In this document: positions 18,831 through 26,116 of the stretch, one piece after another | How the letters are laid out: every line of letters begins with the position of its first letter | How positions within the stretch are numbered: position 1 is the stretch's first letter | Assembly: GCA_902760955.1 (NCBI GenBank) | Contig: CACWIG010000003.1 | Location: 17,570 to 81,569 of the forward strand | Source: an uncultured Ruminococcus sp. | GTDB taxonomy: Bacteria; Bacillota; Clostridia; Monoglobales; Monoglobaceae | Length of the DNA: 64,000 nucleotides | Reading direction: 5' to 3' | Position numbers and translations under genes: made by a program | The notes under the pieces: model-generated | The model's input: the letters and a program-made list of their open reading frames with translations, nothing else | Told to the model about the DNA's origin: nothing | The model's database searches: none

Positions 18831-20432
18831 ATGAAGTATAAGAAGATAATAGCAGGTGTTATACTGACTTTGTTTGTTGCAGGTACCTTCTTGCCCACAT
18901 TTGCGGCAACACCGCCGATTGCGACAACGCATATCTTAGAAATTAATATTGATGCAACTGATTTTGCGGGCAATTCTTCTGGGTTGAAAATCAAAGAAAA
19001 TTCAGATTTTAACCTATTCGGTCAGAGCAATAATGCTGGGATTACTCCTGTTTCTTCCGATGAATATTATGGACGTCAGGCATTGGCAAAAACTGAAAGA
19101 GGTGTAATTCGCACCGCTATTTATGACAGTATTGTAGATGCAGTTGAGAACAATAAGGAAAAAGCGGAATTTAGTAACATAGAAGCGCAAGTAACTGAAG
19201 AGGATTGTGACGCTGCGTGGAATGCGGTCAGATATGATTATCCACAACTTTTTTACTATGATTCATACAAGATTGGGTACGATGTAATTATATCAGGTGG
19301 TGTAACAGACTATGTTGCTTTGACGATTAGTTATTACACTTTTGCGGACTTGGAGAGTGAGAAAAAAGAGTTTGAGGAAACAGCAGATTACATAATTGAA
19401 AGTGCAGGGATAACGTCAGCAAATTCTGATTACGAAAAGGCAAAAAAACTGCACAATGTTTTAATTGGCTGGGTTGAGTATGACCACAAAGCAGCAGAAG
19501 AAAATTCAGCAAATTCACTCTCACACACAGCATATAATGCGATTGTCAATCACAGCGCTGTCTGTGACGGATATGCAAGGGCATATCAATACCTATTGTA
19601 TAAGGTTGGAATTTTATCCCATATTATAACAGGATATGGTCAATCAGGAACTTCGCCCGAAAATCACGCGTGGAATATGGTATGGCTTGACGGAAAGCCA
19701 TATTATACAGATGTAACCTGGGATGATATGCAATCGCAGGATGGTACAAACATAGGAATATCTTACAGATATTTTAATATTAATGATGAACTTTTAGAAA
19801 AGGACCATCATATTAACAAAAAGATAGACCATAATAACAGCGATGCGATTGTAACTGAGAACTTAGGTTATGAGTTGCCGAAATGTACTGCCACTGATGA
19901 CTGGTATTATAATATTGATGGTATAAGACTTACGGCTGAAAATAAAAATGATGAAGAAATAATCAATAATGTTGCAACACTTTTAGCATATGATATAAAG
20001 GCAAGAATATTTATTGATGATGGTGTAAGTTTTTATGAGTGGTGGAATAATAACAGAAAAAATATAATTTCGACATACAGAGATATAACCTCGTATAATG
20101 ATACATTAGTATTTAGTAACAGTTCGAGGAGTAATGAAGTCTCATTGTTCTGTTTAGAACTCGGAACAATAAAAGTAAATGATGACTATGAGCTTATAAT
20201 GTATCATAACAAAGACCATTCAGGTAAGCTGTGTCAAATGGTATATGACGAAAACGAGGTAGGTGCTTATTGTGATATGATAGATATAGGTTCGTCGTCG
20301 GGAGATGAGATTATAAGCCTTATGATGTATCCATGGAAAAAGAATTTAAAATGTAAGAACGCAAGATATATGTTTTTGGATTTTGATAATAACTTCAGAC
20401 CATTAATGAAAAAATGCGATATAGAATTTTAG
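18831..20432 (+). CDS. Exported transglutaminase-like (cysteine protease fold) protein
   Basis: This 533-aa protein has a signal peptide (MKYKKIIAGVILTLFVAG, cut near AAT-P). A transglutaminase-like core lies at about residues 200-300, with the catalytic Cys in HSAVCDGYARAY, His in ENHAWNMVWLDG and Asp in YYTDVTWDD. Bacterial members are usually surface proteases or crosslinkers of unknown substrate. The C-terminal half of about 220 residues is not recognised. Own AGGGGAG ribosome site. Confidence 0.8.
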   Translation: MKYKKIIAGVILTLFVAGTFLPTFAATPPIATTHILEINIDATDFAGNSSGLKIKENSDFNLFGQSNNAGITPVSSDEYYGRQALAKTERGVIRTAIYDSIVDAVENNKEKAEFSNIEAQVTEEDCDAAWNAVRYDYPQLFYYDSYKIGYDVIISGGVTDYVALTISYYTFADLESEKKEFEETADYIIESAGITSANSDYEKAKKLHNVLIGWVEYDHKAAEENSANSLSHTAYNAIVNHSAVCDGYARAYQYLLYKVGILSHIITGYGQSGTSPENHAWNMVWLDGKPYYTDVTWDDMQSQDGTNIGISYRYFNINDELLEKDHHINKKIDHNNSDAIVTENLGYELPKCTATDDWYYNIDGIRLTAENKNDEEIINNVATLLAYDIKARIFIDDGVSFYEWWNNNRKNIISTYRDITSYNDTLVFSNSSRSNEVSLFCLELGTIKVNDDYELIMYHNKDHSGKLCQMVYDENEVGAYCDMIDIGSSSGDEIISLMMYPWKKNLKCKNARYMFLDFDNNFRPLMKKCDIEF

Positions 20433-20440
20433 CTAAACAA

Positions 20441-20475
20441 AAGCCCTCTTTTATATAAGGAGGGTTTAATTTTTT
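20441..20475. terminator. Bidirectional terminator between convergent genes
   Basis: AAGCCCTC pairs with GAGGGTTT around a short AT loop, with T-runs on the plus side and A-runs on the minus side. It serves the transglutaminase gene and overlaps the end of the minus-strand TauE half gene. Confidence 0.65.
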
Positions 20476-20822
20476 GTCTTTATGCCTTTGTACACTTCTC
20501 GTATGCCGATCAGACCCAAAAATATTCCAAACATTTTTCTCAGTAACTCGTTGTTTAAATTCATAGCTGTTATCGAGCCGATAATCGCACCGACAATACC
20601 ACATACTCCGATTACTAATGCGGTTTTGATAACTACGTTTTTATTTTTTATATGAACAATTAATGCAAACACAGCGGTTGGAAGAAAGTACACTAAGTTT
20701 ATTCCCTGTGCGAGTTTTTGTTCTATGCCTGAGGTCAGTATGAGGGCAGGAATTAAAATGGCACCGCCGCCGATACCCATACCACTTATTATACCGCTTA
20801 AAAAACCTAGTATAATTGACAT
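20466..20822 (-). CDS. TauE/SafE family half-transporter (second gene)
   Basis: This 118-aa protein has about four membrane helices and the family's glycine motif near its N-terminus (LSGIISGMGIGGGAILIPA). Full TauE/SafE permeases, which export sulfite or organosulfonates in characterised cases, have about 250 aa and two such halves. Here each half is a separate gene, 12 bases apart, so a heterodimer is likely. Confidence 0.8.
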   Translation of the reverse strand: MSIILGFLSGIISGMGIGGGAILIPALILTSGIEQKLAQGINLVYFLPTAVFALIVHIKNKNVVIKTALVIGVCGIVGAIIGSITAMNLNNELLRKMFGIFLGLIGIREVYKGIKTKN

Positions 20823-20834
20823 ATACGCACCTCA

Positions 20835-21197
20835 TTAGAATATAAGTTTAATAGCTGTTATGATAATGACAGAGCCAAATATAATCTTAAGCCACTTAAC
20901 AGAGATTTTTGACAGAATCTTTGCTCCCAGCAGACCGCCGACGACACCGCCTATTGTGACAGGTATCCATAGTTTAAAATCGAAAAAACCGTTTTTTACA
21001 TAAAAGTAAGAGCTTACAATGGACATAAGAAAGATTATGGCGATGGCTGTTGCGTGTGATTTTTTTTCGTCAATATCCAAAAAGGCTTCCATAGCAGGTA
21101 CGACTATACTTCCGCCTCCTGCTCCGAACAGACCATTGAGAATACCGCTTACCAGACCTATTAAGATATGTTTATAATATTTTTTTATAAATCTCAT
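20835..21197 (-). CDS. TauE/SafE family half-transporter (first gene)
   Basis: This 120-aa protein starts at the ATG at 21197, with AAGGAA upstream on the minus strand. The motif GLVSGILNGLFGAGGGS marks the N-terminal half, and a second glycine-rich helix (GGVVGGLLGAK) follows. It pairs with the downstream half gene. Substrate not predictable. Confidence 0.8.
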   Translation of the reverse strand: MRFIKKYYKHILIGLVSGILNGLFGAGGGSIVVPAMEAFLDIDEKKSHATAIAIIFLMSIVSSYFYVKNGFFDFKLWIPVTIGGVVGGLLGAKILSKISVKWLKIIFGSVIIITAIKLIF

Positions 21198-21256
21198 ATA
21201 AAATTCCTTTGCTGTGCACAATTTATGTTAGTTTTAGTAAATTTATATATTTTATT

Positions 21257-21291
21257 CAAAAAAAATAAAGCTGCCTGTGGGCAACTTTATT
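21257..21291 (-). terminator. Terminator reading leftward
   Basis: AATAAAGYTGCC arms surround a TGT loop, and the minus strand continues into about eight T. It would stop transcription coming from the tRNA-Pro side before the TauE operon. Confidence 0.6.
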
Positions 21292-21324
21292 TCTGGAAAA
21301 TCAGAACATAGAGATATTTTAAAA

Positions 21325-21490
21325 ATGAAATCGTTCACTTTGTTCACGATGAAATCCAAACAAGTTTGGATGAAATCCTCGCTATACTCGGTTGAAATTA
21401 AATCCGTCTTTTATCCGCCGCAGGCGATTTCATCTGCGTAGCAGATTTCATCCACGAAGTAGATTTCTTCCGTCACAAGACGGATTTAGT
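21325..21490. repeat. Non-coding multi-hairpin element
   Basis: A chain of mini-palindromes is separated by TGAAATC/GATTTCA spacers: an 8-bp stem at 21354-21371, CGCC/GGCG near 21415-21426 and ATCTGC/GCAGAT at 21432-21446. The right part is enclosed by an exact 12-bp inverted repeat, TAAATCCGTCTT at 21399-21410 and its inverse at 21477-21488. No coding potential. It lies between the native tRNA-Pro terminator and the TauE genes. Confidence 0.7.
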
Positions 21491-21492
21491 TG

Positions 21493-21522
21493 AAAAAAGC
21501 ACTTCCGAAGAAGTGCTTTTTT
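21493..21522 (-). terminator. Native tRNA-Pro terminator, now stranded
   Basis: A perfect 13-bp stem (AAAAAAGCACTTC) with a TTCG tetraloop on the minus strand and a T-run. It directly abuts the left attachment core, so before phage integration it followed the tRNA-Pro gene; it is now 36.8 kb from it. Confidence 0.85.
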
Positions 21523-21523
21523 C

Positions 21524-21540
21524 TGGTCGGAGTGACTGGA
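21524..21540. other. attL core (17 bp)
   Basis: TGGTCGGAGTGACTGGA is identical to 58327-58343. This copy is a fragment of the tRNA-Pro 3' end (the CCA tail plus acceptor and T-arm start). Flanking bases differ on both sides. Confidence 0.9.
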
Positions 21541-21665
21541 ACTAATTTAGCCTTTTTTTAGTGTATTTTTATCTTTGTTTAAATTCGCTCAACCCATTGA
21601 TACAAATGTGTTTACAAGTGTTTGTGCGGTGAAAACAATTTTTTAAAAAATCGGAGTTTTTTCAA

Positions 21666-21686
21666 AAATCGTGTAATAATCGTGTA
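21666..21686 (+). promoter_or_regulatory. Left arm-type integrase sites
   Basis: AAATCGTGTA (21666-21675) and TAATCGTGTA (21677-21686) are two direct copies at 11-bp spacing. The same pair, same orientation and spacing, occurs at the right end (58264-58284). They lie between attL and the integrase stop. Confidence 0.7.
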
Positions 21687-21696
21687 TACTTTTAAA

Positions 21697-22842
21697 CTAA
21701 ATCTTATTTAATATCTCAACCGCACGTTCTTCCTCACGTGGATATAAATGTGAGTATGTATTCCACGTCATTTCTATATTTGCATGACCTAAACGTCGAG
21801 CGATTTCTTGAATATTTATACCCTCATTTGCCAACAATGATACGTGTGAGTGTCTGAAATCGTGTATACGTATTTTTTTAATGCCTGCTGCTTTGGCAAA
21901 TTTTCCGTTTGCGTTCTGTACCGACGTATCGCGAACAGGACGAATTCCACCGCATATTCTGAAATCATCAGTAAAATTAGGATAACTTTTATAGCGCTCT
22001 TTGTGTTCGTTCAAAATATCAATTAAAGGTTTAGGCATTTGAAGTGTCCGAATTGATGATTTATTTTTCGGCGGTGTTTCTCTATCGTCACCCTTAAGCT
22101 TCTGGGTAATACTTCTTGTTACAGATAAAAAGTCGCCATTTATATCAGACCACTTCAGTGCGAATATTTCGCCCTTACGCAAGCCTGTGTAAAAGGCTAT
22201 GGAAAAGAATACATAATAATCCCAATCGACAAATTTACCGGTATTTTTAGCTGTGGAAAGTGCAGCTGACGAGAACTTTTTATATTCATCGGCTGTGTAA
22301 TAATCCATTTCCTTTTTGTGCTCAGTGCTTGACCTAAAATTACCTACTTTTTTTAACGGATTTTGAGAAATGTAATCCATCTTCACGCCATAATTAAGCA
22401 TAGTGCGAAAGCAACTATATATATTTTGTTTTGTACGCAAGGATAATTTATGAGTTTTTTCAGATGTTTTTACCTCGTATTCATCTATTTGGTTCTTCCA
22501 ATTCTGCATTACCGGAGCGGTTAGCTTTTTAAGAGAAACATCTCCTAAATATTCCAATACATATGTGGATAATATTTTTTTGTTTTTGGATAATGATGTT
22601 TCACGTAATTCATTTTTTGCAGATGAAATATATTCATCATATAAGGTTTTAACCGTCATTCTTGCTGCAGGGGTTTGTTCTTTTATTTCGTATTGCATAC
22701 GCCTTTCTAAGTCTTTGGCTTCGGACATTCCGTATGCCACACGGTCAGTTTGACGATTATTGCCGAGATTATCAATATAATTTATTCGGACACGATATCT
22801 TTGTTTGCCGTCCTTGCTGCCTTTCATTTTATATATAGGCAT
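21697..22842 (-). CDS. int: Phage integrase, tyrosine recombinase
   Basis: This 381-aa protein begins with an arm-type DNA-binding domain (about residues 1-60), then a core-binding helical domain (about 63-170) and the catalytic domain. Catalytic residues are Arg222 (TGLRKGE), His327 and Arg330 (HDFRHSH), His353 (RLGH) and Tyr363 (NTYSHLYP). It inserts and excises the prophage at tRNA-Pro. The arm-binding domain fits the paired repeats at both prophage ends. On the minus strand AGAAGG precedes the ATG. Confidence 0.96.
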   Translation of the reverse strand: MPIYKMKGSKDGKQRYRVRINYIDNLGNNRQTDRVAYGMSEAKDLERRMQYEIKEQTPAARMTVKTLYDEYISSAKNELRETSLSKNKKILSTYVLEYLGDVSLKKLTAPVMQNWKNQIDEYEVKTSEKTHKLSLRTKQNIYSCFRTMLNYGVKMDYISQNPLKKVGNFRSSTEHKKEMDYYTADEYKKFSSAALSTAKNTGKFVDWDYYVFFSIAFYTGLRKGEIFALKWSDINGDFLSVTRSITQKLKGDDRETPPKNKSSIRTLQMPKPLIDILNEHKERYKSYPNFTDDFRICGGIRPVRDTSVQNANGKFAKAAGIKKIRIHDFRHSHVSLLANEGINIQEIARRLGHANIEMTWNTYSHLYPREEERAVEILNKI

Positions 22843-22875
22843 ATGCGTTACCTTCTTTCGATGAAAGTTTTTTTC

Positions 22876-22904
22876 TTGACAAATATCAGAATTGTGTGTA
22901 TAAT
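22876..22904 (+). promoter_or_regulatory. Strong promoter for a short convergent RNA
   Basis: Perfect TTGACA (22876-22881), 17-base spacer and TATAAT (22899-22904), pointing away from int toward the toxin 3' end. No open reading frame with a ribosome site follows. Confidence 0.85.
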
Positions 22905-22910
22905 AAAAGC

Positions 22911-22996
22911 AGATAAGAGGTATACCGTTGAACGGTTAGCCAAAGTTTCAATTAAAAAATAACTGCTGCTTTGGAGTGTGGGCAGTTATTTTTTTA
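22911..22996 (+). ncRNA. Candidate antitoxin RNA (type I system)
   Basis: From the consensus promoter a transcript of about 85 bases would run to the T-run at 22989-22995. It starts with a palindromic leader (GTATAC, then ACCGTTGAACGGT). Its 3' half is antisense to the end of the small toxin mRNA, including the stop codon and shared terminator. This arrangement resembles RatA against TxpA in Bacillus. It is inferred from layout only. Confidence 0.65.
22954..22995. terminator. Shared bidirectional terminator of the toxin/antitoxin pair
   Basis: AAAAAATAACTGC (22954-22966) pairs with GCAGTTATTTTTT (22982-22994) around a 15-base loop. T-runs exist on both strands. Confidence 0.85.
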
Positions 22997-23054
22997 TGGT
23001 CACTATAATGAGCAACAGTAAAATCATAAAAGAAATTATGTACTCCGTTTGCAT
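22986..23054 (-). CDS. Candidate type I toxin, 22-aa membrane peptide
   Basis: The ATG at 23054 has a very strong GGGGGTGA site six bases upstream. The 22-residue product starts MQTEYIISFMI, continues as an almost unbroken Leu/Ile/Val helix and ends in two lysines. This resembles the holin-like toxins of Firmicutes (TxpA/Hol-Tox pattern M-x-x-x-E-x-L-S-L-M-I). Its stop codon lies in the terminator stem. A leftward promoter (TTAACA, 17, TATGAT) sits about 80 bases upstream and a convergent RNA covers its 3' end. Overproduced peptides of this type damage membranes in known systems. Short length is the main doubt. Confidence 0.65.
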   Translation of the reverse strand: MQTEYIISFMILLLLIIVTIKK

Positions 23055-23098
23055 AAATTATCACCCCCAATCCCGACTTAAAATCACGAGATTTGAGA

Positions 23099-23120
23099 GG
23101 CTAACCGTCCACTTATACCT
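23099..23120 (-). repeat. Leader box shared with the convergent RNA
   Basis: On the minus strand AGGTATA, then ACGGTTAGCC, match the plus-strand sequence at 22918-22941 with a changed centre. The two copies are inverted in the DNA, so both convergent transcripts begin with nearly the same sequence. Confidence 0.7.
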
Positions 23121-23136
23121 TTTATATGCAAATGGT

Positions 23137-23165
23137 ATCATATCACATATTTATTGGCTTGTTAA
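23137..23165 (-). promoter_or_regulatory. Toxin promoter
   Basis: On the minus strand TTAACA (23165-23160), 17-base spacer and TATGAT (23142-23137). Predicted start near 23130, giving an mRNA of about 180 bases. Confidence 0.65.
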
Positions 23166-23219
23166 TGATTCGATTATTCAAAATGAGTTTAGCAATATCC
23201 TTTTCGAAGTGTCATTTTA

Positions 23220-23385
23220 TCACAAAGCAGAACGCATTTTCTGAGATATTCTATACTGTTCTGCATCAGCTATTTCTATAAATTCAACTTTTGTATCAAA
23301 AGTCGGTGCTGTAAAAGTAGACTTTCTTTCCGTTTATTGTTTTTGAATTGCACCAACGCCCGTCAGCACGTTTAGTAAGTGCCAT
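23220..23385 (-). pseudogene. Fragment of an integrase-type arm-binding domain
   Basis: On the minus strand GGGTGA precedes the ATG at 23385. The reading MALTKRADGRWCN...INGKKVYFYSTDF resembles the N-terminus of tyrosine recombinases (KRADGRY...NGKRKSFYGKT). It stops at 23296; a one-base shift continues to a stop at 23220. It may be a remnant of a second integrase or a real 29-aa protein. Confidence 0.45.
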
Positions 23386-23441
23386 TAGGCTCACCCTTTC
23401 TGAATTTATGTCTTTATGCTTTTAGTATATCTTTTATTACC

Positions 23442-24032
23442 CTACCTTGCACGCTCAAAAACTCGACCGTTGTTTATATCGTAGTTGTTGTTATTATAAT
23501 CTTCCTCGCTGCATTCTGTAAGTATGATTTTGCCTTGCTCAAATAGCAAAATATATATCATTTTTGTTGGCTTGGCAAAATCAGAATATACTGTACCTTT
23601 TGCAACTGCAACATCCATATCGGTAAATGTTCCCATAAGTATGTCGTATCCGAAACCGGGCTTGTCGTACATATATGAAAATGTGATATTCCTATCATCT
23701 GCATCATATATTGCGAGCCTAAAATCAAAACCAAGAGAACCACCCTTGCTGTTATAAGCACCTATATATGATTTATATGATGATGTATCTCTGTTGTTGA
23801 TAAAAATTGTATCATCATGGAAATCTACACTAAAACTATTATCAAGTGCATCCGATATATCTCTTAGCTTAAAATAGGTGCTGTCGTTTATATTATATCC
23901 TTTTATATCCTTATCCACATAGTTTACCCTTATAGGATAAGGATTTTCATATATATTTAGTTCATTTATTCCAAAAGCAATTGTCCCGGACAATATGATT
24001 CCGGTCAATAGACCAATTACAAATCTTTTCAT
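23442..24032 (-). CDS. Membrane-anchored stalk (copper amine oxidase N-like) domain protein
   Basis: This 196-aa protein has an N-terminal signal anchor (FVIGLLTGIILSGTIAFGI). Then comes a stalk-like domain at about residues 33-80 (YPIRVNYVDKDIKGYNIN, FKLRDISDALD, VDFHDDTIFI), the fold used by many clostridial surface proteins. The rest is unrecognised. It is the last gene of the leftward repressor-channel run. As an exported product between repressor and integrase it is likely lysogenic-conversion cargo, not a phage structural gene. Confidence 0.75.
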   Translation of the reverse strand: MKRFVIGLLTGIILSGTIAFGINELNIYENPYPIRVNYVDKDIKGYNINDSTYFKLRDISDALDNSFSVDFHDDTIFINNRDTSSYKSYIGAYNSKGGSLGFDFRLAIYDADDRNITFSYMYDKPGFGYDILMGTFTDMDVAVAKGTVYSDFAKPTKMIYILLFEQGKIILTECSEEDYNNNNYDINNGRVFERAR

Positions 24033-24098
24033 ACAAATACCTCACATGATTTTAAAATTGAACATAAATAGAATAAATTTATGTATATAGATTTAAAA

Positions 24099-24800
24099 TT
24101 ACTTCTTTTTATTAACTTCATTCATATAGCCAGCAGTGATTATGCCGGTGGGGAGTGCAACAATTGCAATGCCCATAAAAGAAGATAGCATACTCACAAT
24201 CCTACCTACATCAGATGTTGGATATATATCTCCGTAACCAACAGTAGTTAAAGTAACAACTGCCCAGTATATGGCATCAAAGAAGTTATCAAAAGTATTT
24301 GGCTCAACTTGGAATAGGATGAGTGCGGACAGAATTATGTATCCGCCAGCTAATACACATACGGCAAACAATGCTTTTTTTTCTCTTTTTATTACAGAAA
24401 TAATTAAATTAAAACTTTTTGAATACCTGAGTAGACGAAGCGTTCTGAACGCTTTACCAAGTCTGAAAAGTTTTAACATCCTTAGGCCGTTGTTTAAAAG
24501 CGTAAACGCAGGAAGTATAGAGAGTAAATCTATTATCGCAAATATTCCAAAAGGATATCGTATAAATGCCATTTTTGAGTTATCATATTTGAAATCAGCA
24601 GTACACCAGCGAAGAATATAGTCTATAATAAATATAATAACTGTTATATTATTTACCCATTCAAATATAAAATTTGTCTGTTTAAAGAAAAGGGGTATAA
24701 TGCTCAAAATTATACATATAAGCATAAATCGGTCGTAGATTAGGCTTATTATGTCGTTGGTCTCGGCAATTTCAATTACATCATAAATTCGCTTTCGCAC
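24099..24800 (-). CDS. Voltage-gated potassium channel
   Basis: This 233-aa protein has six membrane helices. S4 is textbook: R107, K110, R113, K116, R119, R122 and R125, one charge every third residue. The pore loop carries the K+ selectivity filter TVGYGD at 186-191, and the last helix is S6. There is no cytoplasmic RCK domain. It lies 18 bases after the repressor stop on the same strand, so it is probably transcribed with the repressor and expressed in the lysogen. It could alter membrane potential or block other phages; no direct evidence. Confidence 0.92.
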   Translation of the reverse strand: MRKRIYDVIEIAETNDIISLIYDRFMLICIILSIIPLFFKQTNFIFEWVNNITVIIFIIDYILRWCTADFKYDNSKMAFIRYPFGIFAIIDLLSILPAFTLLNNGLRMLKLFRLGKAFRTLRLLRYSKSFNLIISVIKREKKALFAVCVLAGGYIILSALILFQVEPNTFDNFFDAIYWAVVTLTTVGYGDIYPTSDVGRIVSMLSSFMGIAIVALPTGIITAGYMNEVNKKK

Positions 24801-24818
24801 ATTATCATCTTCTTTTGT

Positions 24819-25448
24819 TTATTTTCTTTTACTTCGTCTAAGCTCCCAAAATACACCTTTTACTTCTACAGGAAGTTCGATGCACTCTTGACGGGTGAAA
24901 AATCGGCTCTCATAAGACGGATTTAGAGGTTTAATTAATATTCCGTTTGACATCTTTTCCACTCTTTTAAAAGTCCAATCATCACCATTGATAGCAACAG
25001 CACAGTCTTCATTGTTTTCGCAATCACTTTGACGTAAAAATATAATGATGTCGCCATTACGATACTCGGGTTCCATACTGTCGCCTTTTATTTTCAATCC
25101 AAAAAACTCTTTGCCGCCAATAGTCCATTCTTCAGGTGCTTCCTCATAATCAATGATATCTTCTATTGCTTCCATAGGTACACCTGCAGGAATATACCCG
25201 TATATCGGAATTTTAATAACACGTGAGGTATTGTAGCTAAATGGCTCAGCGTTTGTGGAATACATAAGATCATTAACGGTAACATTAAGTATTTCAGCTA
25301 TTTTTTCTAATGTTTTTGCTCTGGGACTATTAGTCCCATTTTCCCACATACCAACAGTGCTCTGCTTAACACCTACAAGTTGAGCTAATTGTTCTTGTGT
25401 TAATCCTTGGTGCTCTCTGTATTTTGGCAAGTTTAATCTTAAAGACAT
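24819..25448 (-). CDS. CI-like repressor, HTH plus S24 LexA-type protease
   Basis: This 209-aa protein has an N-terminal XRE helix-turn-helix (residues 5-62) and a C-terminal S24 peptidase domain. Ser124 (KGDSMEP) and Lys161 (TFKRV) form the self-cleavage dyad, and Ala88-Gly89 (YIPAGVP) is the likely cut site. It should hold the lysogenic state and be inactivated by RecA after DNA damage. It is divergent from cro, with two palindromic operator candidates between. Confidence 0.93.
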   Translation of the reverse strand: MSLRLNLPKYREHQGLTQEQLAQLVGVKQSTVGMWENGTNSPRAKTLEKIAEILNVTVNDLMYSTNAEPFSYNTSRVIKIPIYGYIPAGVPMEAIEDIIDYEEAPEEWTIGGKEFFGLKIKGDSMEPEYRNGDIIIFLRQSDCENNEDCAVAINGDDWTFKRVEKMSNGILIKPLNPSYESRFFTRQECIELPVEVKGVFWELRRSKRK

Positions 25449-25464
25449 TTTTCCACCTCCATAC

Positions 25465-25532
25465 TTTAGAATATCACTAAAAATGATTTTTGTAAATATA
25501 AATAAAAAATATTTAGAAAAATATCATCTAAA
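25465..25532. promoter_or_regulatory. Operator candidates in the repressor/cro switch
   Basis: Two imperfect palindromes share arms: TTTAG-N7-CTAAA at 25465-25481 and TTTAGA-N9-TCTAAA at 25512-25532. Both contain ATATCA in the centre. They are 47 bp apart, one near the repressor start and one next to the rightward -35 box. Confidence 0.6.
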
Positions 25533-25535
25533 ATG

Positions 25536-25564
25536 TTGACAAACAAAATTTATTGTGCTATTAT
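25536..25564 (+). promoter_or_regulatory. Rightward early promoter
   Basis: TTGACA (25536-25541), 17-base spacer and TATTAT (25559-25564), about 40 bases before cro and adjoining an operator palindrome. Confidence 0.75.
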
Positions 25565-25606
25565 AATCATAATAAATGATAATGATGGGAGGCTGAACTA
25601 TTTAAA

Positions 25607-25789
25607 ATGATTAAGATACGCGAGTTGCGACAAAAAGTTGGAATTACTCAGCTTGAGTTATCGGAGAGGTTAAGAGTAGGACAAAGTACTGTTGCAATGT
25701 GGGAAAATGGCAGTAATATGCCGAGGTCGGACAAGTTGCCGGAACTTGCAAAAGCACTTAAGTGTGAAGTATCGGATTTATTTGAATGA
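25607..25789 (+). CDS. Cro-like XRE regulator
   Basis: This 60-aa protein is a bare helix-turn-helix (ITQLELSERLRVGQSTVAMW), the usual length of a phage Cro. Its recognition helix (QSTVAMWENG) is close to that of the divergent repressor (QSTVGMWENG), so both probably bind the same operators. Confidence 0.9.
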   Translation: MIKIRELRQKVGITQLELSERLRVGQSTVAMWENGSNMPRSDKLPELAKALKCEVSDLFE

Positions 25790-25805
25790 AAGAGAGGTGA
25801 TAAAA

Positions 25806-26111
25806 ATGGGAAGACGTTTACAGTTAAAGGCGGACATAGAAACAATACTGAGGATATATTATTCAAATCCGGAACTTGGAACAGCGGAAATTAAAGAGTT
25901 GTTTGGTGATATAGCGCCATCAACAATTACTAAGCTCAGAAATGAGGCGAGAGCTGAAACAGCAAGGCAGGAAGAGAAAATTTTGACTTTCGGTAGTTAT
26001 ACGGTAAATACTGAAATGGCTTTTAAAGCGTGGCATATTGATATAGAGGATTTGGAAAAACGGCACCAAAAGATTCGAAGGTTAAAATTATCATCCACAA
26101 AGGAGGCGTGA
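25806..26111 (+). CDS. Small phage DNA-binding protein
   Basis: The ATG at 25806 has GAGAGGTGA upstream. The 101-aa protein has a helix-turn-helix-like segment (LGTAEIKELFGDIAPSTITKL, about residues 21-41). It is a second early regulator in the cro operon; the exact family is not recognised. Confidence 0.65.
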   Translation: MGRRLQLKADIETILRIYYSNPELGTAEIKELFGDIAPSTITKLRNEARAETARQEEKILTFGSYTVNTEMAFKAWHIDIEDLEKRHQKIRRLKLSSTKEA

Positions 26112-26116
26112 TACAA

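Noticed and set aside
20466..21221. TauE pair as one frameshifted pseudogene
   Set aside because: The second half has its own start and the two are separated by 12 bases with a stop; both halves look intact.
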